NCBI GenBank assembly: GCA_001604495.1
Contig: LVBR01000187.1
Coordinates: forward strand, 1 to 8,779
From: Acholeplasmatales bacterium Tener_01
GTDB lineage: Bacteria; Bacillota_I; Bacilli_A; ML615J-28; CAG-698
Length of the DNA: 8,779 nt
Direction: 5' to 3'
The notes beneath the pieces were generated by a model that did no database searches, was not told the DNA's origin, and saw nothing but the letters and a program-made list of their open reading frames with translations. Positions 1 to 6,241 of the stretch are shown piece after piece. The translations under genes and the position numbers were made by a program. Within the stretch, counting starts at the first letter, position 1; every line of letters starts with the position of its first letter.

Positions 1-2439
1 TAGTTTATCTACAATTTCACTTGATTTAGATAATCTAAATTCAGGAGTACTCTTTCTTAAATCAATTAGACCTTTGAAGTACTGGAACACATCATTGTAT
101 TCAACTTTTAAGCTCCAATCGATTTGGTTAACTTCATCACTAGAATCGTAGCTATTTGAGTCATATCCGCCCTTGCCATCTGGTTTACTTCTCATAAATT
201 CATCACCAGCATGGATGAAACTTACACCTTCACTTAAAAGAACCATAGCATTTGCTTGTTTAAGTTCTTCTTTAATGCTTTCAGGTGAAGTATCTTTACT
301 TGATTGCATTAGTTTATCATATAAAGTGTTATTATCATGGCAAGTTACGTAGTTAATAATCTTGTCTGGTTCAACTGCCCAGTATGTTGTAGTTGTTGTG
401 AAAAGATTATTTGTTTCAGGATGTTCAACTCCACCTGCGACACTGAATTTAATCTTATTGATTGCTGATAAGCTCTTTGATCCTTGAACAAATCCTGTTC
501 CACTAGCTTCAAATACTGAACCTTTAACAGCATCTCTTAAGTCATCATTGAAGGCACCAACGCCATCCATTAGATAAAGTGTATCTTTATCTGCTTGTAA
601 GCTATCGCTTAAAGTAGTTGTGCCACCAGTCCATGGTTCACCATAAACCATGATTGTTGGATCAATTTCCTTTAATGCTTTAGCAACCATTGACATTGTT
701 TCAACATCATGAAGTCCCATTAAGTCGAATCTGAAGCCTGAGAAGTTGTATTCGCTTGCCCAGAATACTACAGAATCAACGATGAACTTTCTAACCATGT
801 ATCTTTCTGATGCAGTTTCGTTTCCACAACCACTACCATTACTCCATTTACCAGTTGAAGTCTTACGGTAATAGTATCCTGGAACGATTAAGTTAAAGTT
901 ACTATTGTCAGTTTTACCTGTATGGTTATATACAACGTCCATATTGATACGGATGTTAGCTTCAGTAAACTTCATAACAACAGTCTTCATTTCCATGATT
1001 CTAACAAGGCCATCATATGGATTACTAGAATATGCACCTTCTAAGGCATTGTAGTTTTCAGGCATATAGCCCCAGTTGAACTTACGAACAATACCATTTT
1101 CATCAACATCGCTCTCATCAACAGCATTGCCATAATCAAAGATTGGCTGAAGTTGAACATGAGTTACACCTAATTCTTTGATATGATCAAATCCAGTTGA
1201 AACTCCTTGATATTCTGTTCCTTCTTCAACTAAGCCAAGGTAACGCATCTTATTTTGAATGCTACCATTCCATGTTGAACTAGAAGTTAAATCTCTTACA
1301 TGAAGTTCATAAATAATACTATCAGTGATATTTGTGATGTTATTAGCACGTTTGCCATATTCAAATCCTTCAGGATTAACTTGACTGAAGTCAACTACAA
1401 GGCCTCTTTCACCATTGATACCAACTGATTTAGCATATGGGTCAACTACTTCATTGACACTCTTACCATTGTATACAGTATATGTATAGTAAGTATTGTG
1501 TAAGTTCTTATCAAATGAAATAGAGAATACACCTTTTTCGCCACGAGTCATTTCAAATGACTCTTTTTCATCACTTCCATTAGTGTATTTTGAAGGAGTA
1601 CCACTCTTATAAAGATTTAATACGATCTTATCACTAACAGGAGCCCATAGTTTAAATACAGTTTTATTATTAGTAACAACTGCACCCAAATCATTTCCAG
1701 TATAGCCATATGCGGCATTAAATTCATCTGAATCATATATTCCATCAAATGTAAGTTCTATTTGAGATGAATCTCCATTATCAAAAGTTGTCTCTAAAAT
1801 ATATTTAGAAGTTAGTTCAACTATCTTAGTGATTTCAATAGTTCCTTTTTTAGCTTCAAATTTAGGATTTGAAGTAGTTAATTCTTCACCATCACAAAAT
1901 ACTTTAGCACTTATTACTTTTCCTGTTGAATAATATTCAATCTTGTAATTACTTACAAAGTAGGCACTTGTAGCTTTGTGGGTTCTACTTGGAGTGTCTG
2001 GATCACTTAGGCTACTACCAAATACTGGTTCGCCTTGAACAATGTAGACGTGTTGTGAACCATCAGTTGAATCTTTTACGATATCAACAAATCTATCACT
2101 ATCGACATCTTTGCCACTCCAACTGCTTCCACCTTGACGAACGATAAAGCCAAGTTGTGTTGCTTCACTTAAACCATTTTTCTCAAGTTCCAAAGTAACC
2201 ACTTTCCCTCCAAAATTATATTCAGCGCTTGTATTATCATCAGTGAATTCGTAACCGGCACCGCCAAGTGAATGAGGAGCACTCTCCCAAATCCACATAT
2301 CCCAGCCAGTGTAGTTACCATCCAAACGATAATAATGAAAATAAACTGTATCGATTGATTTAGCATTTAATGAAATAGTAAATACCACTCCAACAATTAA
2401 AAATAACAATACAGCTAAAAACTTTTTAAATCTAATCAT
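1..2439 (-). CDS. pulA: Secreted type I pullulanase (GH13), C-terminus cut by window edge
   Basis: Debranching enzyme that hydrolyses alpha-1,6 bonds in pullulan, starch or glycogen. An open frame of 813 codons reaches the left edge with no stop, so the C-terminal beta domain and any anchor are not visible. Residues 1-26 look like a Sec signal peptide (MIRFKK, a hydrophobic stretch, then LNA). Residues about 30-140 are a CBM41 starch-binding module (HYYRLDG, then W46, W49, W51). An Ig-like pullulanase N-domain follows to about 240, CBM48 around 245-340 (FKLWAP, W265), then the GH13 barrel from YELHVRD (377-383). GH13 regions are clear: DVVYNH (501-506), GFRFD with nucleophile D572, GEPW with acid/base E601, and CHDN with D702. 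The type I signature reads FNWGYMP (454-460) instead of YNWGYDP. The start is ATG after the signal-peptide frame opens; upstream sequence is purine-rich but lacks a clear AGGAGG, so translation may be weaker than for the transporter genes. It is the last visible gene of the operon. Identification is confident. Confidence 0.95.
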   Translation of the reverse strand, partial: MIRFKKFLAVLLFLIVGVVFTISLNAKSIDTVYFHYYRLDGNYTGWDMWIWESAPHSLGGAGYEFTDDNTSAEYNFGGKVVTLELEKNGLSEATQLGFIVRQGGSSWSGKDVDSDRFVDIVKDSTDGSQHVYIVQGEPVFGSSLSDPDTPSRTHKATSAYFVSNYKIEYYSTGKVISAKVFCDGEELTTSNPKFEAKKGTIEITKIVELTSKYILETTFDNGDSSQIELTFDGIYDSDEFNAAYGYTGNDLGAVVTNNKTVFKLWAPVSDKIVLNLYKSGTPSKYTNGSDEKESFEMTRGEKGVFSISFDKNLHNTYYTYTVYNGKSVNEVVDPYAKSVGINGERGLVVDFSQVNPEGFEYGKRANNITNITDSIIYELHVRDLTSSSTWNGSIQNKMRYLGLVEEGTEYQGVSTGFDHIKELGVTHVQLQPIFDYGNAVDESDVDENGIVRKFNWGYMPENYNALEGAYSSNPYDGLVRIMEMKTVVMKFTEANIRINMDVVYNHTGKTDNSNFNLIVPGYYYRKTSTGKWSNGSGCGNETASERYMVRKFIVDSVVFWASEYNFSGFRFDLMGLHDVETMSMVAKALKEIDPTIMVYGEPWTGGTTTLSDSLQADKDTLYLMDGVGAFNDDLRDAVKGSVFEASGTGFVQGSKSLSAINKIKFSVAGGVEHPETNNLFTTTTTYWAVEPDKIINYVTCHDNNTLYDKLMQSSKDTSPESIKEELKQANAMVLLSEGVSFIHAGDEFMRSKPDGKGGYDSNSYDSSDEVNQIDWSLKVEYNDVFQYFKGLIDLRKSTPEFRLSKSSEIVDKL

Positions 2440-2470
2440 CTTTTTCTCTCTTTCTTTAAAATTTACAAGA

Positions 2471-2495
2471 TAAGCCCAACTATTTGTTGGGCTTA
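2471..2495 (-). terminator. Stem-loop between ATPase and pullulanase genes
   Basis: A perfect 10-bp inverted repeat (TAAGCCCAAC / GTTGGGCTTA) with a 5-nt loop lies 16 nt past the ATPase stop codon. On the minus strand it is followed by TCTTGTAAATTTT rather than a continuous T-run, so it is either a leaky terminator or an mRNA-stabilising/processing hairpin. It could let pullulanase be expressed at a lower level than the importer. I see no convincing separate promoter in the 72 nt before the pullulanase start. Confidence 0.6.
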
Positions 2496-2511
2496 AGCAA
2501 TTTGAAAACTA

Positions 2512-3696
2512 TTAGATTAAAGCATCTTCGTCGTATGCTACTTCCTCAACTTGAGAAGTTGATTCTTCTCTCTTTATTAATAAGTTGTGTTCAGTTGCTG
2601 TATCAAAGAAATGCATTACTTTGCCCTCAAATGTGATGTTGATTTCAGCACCATATACTAAAGAAGTTCTTTCTTCTTGAGTAAGGTTGATTGTTGGAAC
2701 GCGGACAATTAACTTATTATCACTTTCAGTTACTACGTGAAGATGAACTTCACTACCCATCATTTCATTAACAACTACTTTACATTTAATAGTATTAGGT
2801 CCTGCTTCTTTTGCTAGTAGAATATGTTCAGGTCTTACACCTAAAGTAATTTCTTGTGGTTTAACATCAAGTTCAGCTAGCTTTTCACCTTTGAAGCCAT
2901 CAACTTCAATCTTAGCACCAAATGGAGTTACATAGTATTTGCCATTTTCTTTTAATAATTGTGTATTGAATGTATTCATCTTTGGAGCACCAATGAATTC
3001 CGCAACAAACAAATTGTCAGGCATTTCAAATACTTCATTAGGAGTACCAACTTGCATGATAAATCCATCTTTCATAATAACGATTCTATCACCTAAAGTC
3101 ATAGCTTCAGTTTGGTCATGAGTTACATAGATAAATGTTGTGTCAATTCTTTGACGAAGTAAAATGATTTCTGCTCTCATTTGGTTACGAAGCTTAGCAT
3201 CTAGGTTAGATAGAGGTTCGTCCATTAAGAATACTTTACTATCTCTTACCATAGCACGTCCAATAGCAACACGTTGACGTTGACCACCTGAAAGTGCTCT
3301 TGGTTTACGAGTTAAGTATTCTGTGATTCCCAAAATCTCAGCTGCCTTAGTTACTCTTTCATAAACTTCTTTTTGAGGATATTTCTTTAGTCTTAGACTA
3401 AATGCCATATTTTCAAATACAGTTAGATGAGGATACAAAGCATAGTTTTGGAAAACCATTGCGATATGTCTATCTTTAGGTTGTAAATCATTTACAACCT
3501 CACCATCGATTTCAACAATACCATCAGATATTTCTTCAAGTCCAGCAATCATTCTAAGTGTTGTACTTTTACCACATCCTGATGGTCCAACAAATACGAT
3601 AAATTCTTTGTCAGCTATATCAAGATTAAAATCATGAACAGCTACTACTTTATTATCATATACTTTTTTAACATTAGTTAGTTTTACAGTTGCCAT
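2512..3696 (-). CDS. malK: MalK/MsmK/UgpC-type ABC transporter ATPase
   Basis: Cytoplasmic ATPase of 394 residues that powers the sugar importer encoded just upstream. All ABC motifs are intact: Walker A GPSGCGKST (37-45), Q-loop Q83, signature LSGGQ (135-139), Walker B VFLMDEP (155-161) with catalytic E160, D-loop SNLD (163-166) and switch H193. The segment from about 236 to 375 is the TOBE/regulatory domain typical of carbohydrate-uptake (CUT1) ATPases, containing the usual GVRPEH. The last 18 or so residues form an acidic tail that I do not recognise as part of the domain. The ATG follows AAGGAGG (3703-3709), and this RBS overlaps the stop codon of the upstream permease, so the two are probably translationally coupled. 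Such ATPases are often shared between several sugar importers; having it inside the operon favours a dedicated role here, but sharing cannot be excluded. The symbol is assigned by context. Confidence 0.95.
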   Translation of the reverse strand: MATVKLTNVKKVYDNKVVAVHDFNLDIADKEFIVFVGPSGCGKSTTLRMIAGLEEISDGIVEIDGEVVNDLQPKDRHIAMVFQNYALYPHLTVFENMAFSLRLKKYPQKEVYERVTKAAEILGITEYLTRKPRALSGGQRQRVAIGRAMVRDSKVFLMDEPLSNLDAKLRNQMRAEIILLRQRIDTTFIYVTHDQTEAMTLGDRIVIMKDGFIMQVGTPNEVFEMPDNLFVAEFIGAPKMNTFNTQLLKENGKYYVTPFGAKIEVDGFKGEKLAELDVKPQEITLGVRPEHILLAKEAGPNTIKCKVVVNEMMGSEVHLHVVTESDNKLIVRVPTINLTQEERTSLVYGAEINITFEGKVMHFFDTATEHNLLIKREESTSQVEEVAYDEDALI

Positions 3697-3707
3697 AATT
3701 TACCTCC

Positions 3708-4610
3708 TTATCCTTTAACAGCTCCACCAGTAACACCTTCAACATAATACCTTTGTAACAACATGAATAGAATTGTTACAGGTAACGCAACACAAACACC
3801 ACCAGCACAGAACATTGTATAGTTAGTATCATGAAGTGTCTTAGAATCAATCCAATACTTCAAACCAACCGCAACGTTCCAGCCATCTTGTGAAGTTCTA
3901 CCTATGTATTTTGCGAAAATGAAGTCTCCCCAAGGAGCCATGAAAGCTACTAGGATTGTATAAATAATAATTGGCTTAGATAGTGGTAAGATAACCTTAT
4001 AGAATACTTGGAATCGAGTAGCACCATCTACACGAGCCGCCTCATCCAAACTTCTAGGAAGTGTATCAAAGAATCCTTTAGATACATAGTATCCCATACC
4101 ACTACTTGCAACATAAACCAAAATTAATCCTGGAACAGCATGCTCTCCCGTTAAGCCTAAATCCTTAAGTACTGTGTACAAAACGATCATTGTTAAGAAT
4201 CCTGGGAACATTCCAAGAACTAACATGAAATTCATTAGACCTTTACGTCCTTTGAATCTTAAACGAGAAAGAGTATAACTCATTGCAAGAACAATAATTG
4301 TTTGTACAACCGCAACAACTAACGCCATTAGCAATGTGTTTAGATACCATTTACTAAATCCAGTTTCAGTCCATAGTTTAATATAATTACCAAATCCCCA
4401 TTGTTTAGGGAAGATGTATCCAACTTGACCAGTTGATTCCATTCTAAATGATTCGCATAAAATACAGAAGAATGGGAACAACCAAATGATAGTCATAATA
4501 ATTAGAACAACATAAATGACAGTGTTAGAAACAGCATTCTTAGCACGTAGTCCCATATGTTTTCTTTGAAATTCAGCATGAGAACTATTTTCAATATTTT
4601 TATTACTCAT
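3708..4610 (-). CDS. malG: MalG-like maltodextrin ABC permease
   Basis: Inner-membrane permease of 300 residues, the usual MalG length, which pairs with the MalF-like subunit to form the translocation channel. A hydrophilic N-terminus of about 28 residues leads into a first membrane helix (about 29-52), then further hydrophobic segments around 90-112, 125-150, 157-178, 208-228 and 262-288. The EAA loop that docks on the ATPase is well conserved: EAARVDGAT beginning at E190, with LP at 208-209. The ATG overlaps the stop of the upstream permease by one base (TAATG), and an AGGAGG lies at 4621-4626 inside the upstream gene, indicating translational coupling and matched stoichiometry. It belongs to the CUT1 family; the maltodextrin substrate is inferred from the neighbouring pullulanase and MalE-like protein. 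Confidence 0.94.
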   Translation of the reverse strand: MSNKNIENSSHAEFQRKHMGLRAKNAVSNTVIYVVLIIMTIIWLFPFFCILCESFRMESTGQVGYIFPKQWGFGNYIKLWTETGFSKWYLNTLLMALVVAVVQTIIVLAMSYTLSRLRFKGRKGLMNFMLVLGMFPGFLTMIVLYTVLKDLGLTGEHAVPGLILVYVASSGMGYYVSKGFFDTLPRSLDEAARVDGATRFQVFYKVILPLSKPIIIYTILVAFMAPWGDFIFAKYIGRTSQDGWNVAVGLKYWIDSKTLHDTNYTMFCAGGVCVALPVTILFMLLQRYYVEGVTGGAVKG

Positions 4611-6169
4611 TATTGATAATCCTCCTCATTTCTAGTACTTGGCATTACATTGTAAACTATCAATGATAATACCGCAACAACAACGAAGATCATAATACCA
4701 ATTACTGATGCGATGTTATACCATGCAGCTTGTCCAGTAGTTAAGTTGAATAGCCATGTAATTAGTAAGTCAGTATGACCAGCAGCAGCTGATGTTCCTT
4801 CTCCAAGTGAGTCTACCATAGTAACTAGTAGTTTTGGATCTGTTGGGCCACCACCAGTCAGTAAGAAAATAACGTTGAAGTTATTGATATTACCGATGAA
4901 ACTAGTTAATAGATATGGACCAGTTACAAATAGCATATAAGGAAGCGTAATTCTTGTGTATTGTTGCCAAGTATTAGCTCCATCAATCTTAGCTGATTCG
5001 TATAAGTCTTGAGGTATATTCATTAAAATACCAGTTGCGATTAACATTAAGTATGGAATACCAATCCAAATGTTAATTAAAATAACCATAAGTCTACCAT
5101 GGTCACCCCAGAAATCAATCTTATTAGCAAAATCAATAATTCCCCATCTCATTAGTAATCCATTAACCAAACCATTAACTTGGAATAATTGGTTAACATA
5201 TAGAAGTGAAACAAATTGTGGGATGGCAATAGTTAATACGAATACACCACGCCAGAATTTCTTAATCTTGATACCTTTTTTATTGATAATCATGGCAACT
5301 ATCATTCCTAAGAAATAGTTAGAGAATGTGGCAAAGACTGCCCAAATTAGTGTCCATGATAAGATTTCACCAAATGTGGCTGAGAATGATGAGTTTGCAC
5401 CTTCACCCCAAGTAAACAATTTGTTGAAATTATCTAAACCAACCCAAGTAAATAGGTTGTTATAGTAACCATCAAATTTACCTGAATAGTTAGTAAAAGC
5501 AACCAAAATCATAAAGATCATTGGAATAACAGTAAATAACAAAATACCAGTCAGTGGTAGAGCAAGTAGAGTTTTGTGGAATTGGTCATCTAAAAGTGAT
5601 TGAAGATCTTCTTTTCCACTCTTAATCTTCTTGCCTGATTTTATTATTTCTTCAGCCAATTTGTTTTGCTTAATATTTAATCTCCATGTGTATAAAAATG
5701 CTAAGATAAATAGAATTGTTAATAAGCCGTATAATAAAATCTTAAATGAGTTATCACCATAAATAGTAATATATGAATCGTATACTTCACTAAATTCTTC
5801 ATGAGGTCCAACTGTACCTAATGTTCCAAATTGGATTAACCAATAGACTCCATAAAGAACCATATATCCAATAAAGATTGCTTCAAATAAGAAGAATAGT
5901 ATTCCTCTTAAAACTTGTCCACGAGCAATTGAACCAAAGCCCATAATCAAATATGATACTTTTGTCTTCCAATCGCCTTTTACGAATGTGACACAAATGT
6001 CAACAGCCTCATCTTTTACTTTTATTCCAAACTTCTTTATAACTTTCCATAGTTTGACGAAAAGTCCTACGAACCACTTTGGTATTCCAACAAAGAACAT
6101 AAGAACATTGTAGAAGAATCTAGCAAATTTATTGAGTCTTAAATATTCTAAATCACTTAATCTCTTCAC
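4610..6169 (-). CDS. malF: MalF-like maltodextrin ABC permease with long N-terminal region
   Basis: Inner-membrane permease of 519 residues, partner of the MalG-like subunit. The core permease fold starts near residue 200 (LLALPLTGILLF) and ends with the C-terminal helix around 496-513. The EAA-type loop reads ESAKIDGAN beginning at E391, with S in place of the first A, and the MalF-typical LLTGGGPTDP follows around 437-446. About 200 residues precede the core. They contain a basic, amphipathic region (1-70), a hydrophobic pair around 71-112 and another helix around 143-162, then a charged linker. Such N-terminal extensions occur in MalF homologues of Bacillota; this is not the periplasmic P2 loop of E. 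coli MalF. The start is GTG, chosen because AGGAGG lies five bases upstream (6175-6180). A terminator-like hairpin separates it from the binding-protein gene. Confidence 0.94.
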   Translation of the reverse strand: MKRLSDLEYLRLNKFARFFYNVLMFFVGIPKWFVGLFVKLWKVIKKFGIKVKDEAVDICVTFVKGDWKTKVSYLIMGFGSIARGQVLRGILFFLFEAIFIGYMVLYGVYWLIQFGTLGTVGPHEEFSEVYDSYITIYGDNSFKILLYGLLTILFILAFLYTWRLNIKQNKLAEEIIKSGKKIKSGKEDLQSLLDDQFHKTLLALPLTGILLFTVIPMIFMILVAFTNYSGKFDGYYNNLFTWVGLDNFNKLFTWGEGANSSFSATFGEILSWTLIWAVFATFSNYFLGMIVAMIINKKGIKIKKFWRGVFVLTIAIPQFVSLLYVNQLFQVNGLVNGLLMRWGIIDFANKIDFWGDHGRLMVILINIWIGIPYLMLIATGILMNIPQDLYESAKIDGANTWQQYTRITLPYMLFVTGPYLLTSFIGNINNFNVIFLLTGGGPTDPKLLVTMVDSLGEGTSAAAGHTDLLITWLFNLTTGQAAWYNIASVIGIMIFVVVAVLSLIVYNVMPSTRNEEDYQ

Positions 6170-6174
6170 AAAAA

Positions 6175-6180
6175 CCTCCT
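6175..6180 (-). promoter_or_regulatory. Strong RBS fixing the GTG start of the MalF-like gene
   Basis: AGGAGG on the minus strand lies five T residues before GTG at 6169-6167. This strong Shine-Dalgarno supports the non-ATG start. Confidence 0.85.
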
Positions 6181-6192
6181 ATTATAATTAAC

Positions 6193-6226
6193 AAAAACAG
6201 GTTGAGGTCATATGACCACAACCTGT
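6193..6226 (-). terminator. Hairpin plus T-run between binding protein and permeases (leaky terminator/attenuator)
   Basis: A nearly perfect 30-nt dyad (6197-6226) pairs ACAGGTTG with CAACCTGT and GGTC with GACC around an ATAT centre, with one A-A/T-T mismatch in each stem. On the minus strand it is followed by TTTTTG, giving the form of an intrinsic terminator. It lies 16 nt after the binding-protein stop codon and ends before the MalF RBS. As no promoter is evident between it and the permease, partial read-through is the likely arrangement. This would give more binding-protein mRNA than permease mRNA, as is common in binding-protein-dependent transporters. Confidence 0.75.
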
Positions 6227-6241
6227 AATTACTTATATTAA

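Noticed and set aside
345..533. Short minus-strand open frame inside the pullulanase gene
   Set aside because: It is out of frame with an uninterrupted GH13 coding frame whose catalytic motifs flank it; low-complexity translation without any domain.
2169..2366. Hydrophobic 65-residue minus-strand open frame near the pullulanase N-terminus
   Set aside because: It overlaps the CBM41-coding region in another frame; the hydrophobicity is a by-product of the frame shift, and no own RBS is seen.
2939..3121. Plus-strand open frame opposite the ATPase gene
   Set aside because: Antisense shadow of a fully conserved ABC ATPase with no RBS or promoter.
5070..5318. Plus-strand open frame opposite the MalF-like gene
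   Set aside because: Antisense shadow of conserved permease helices.
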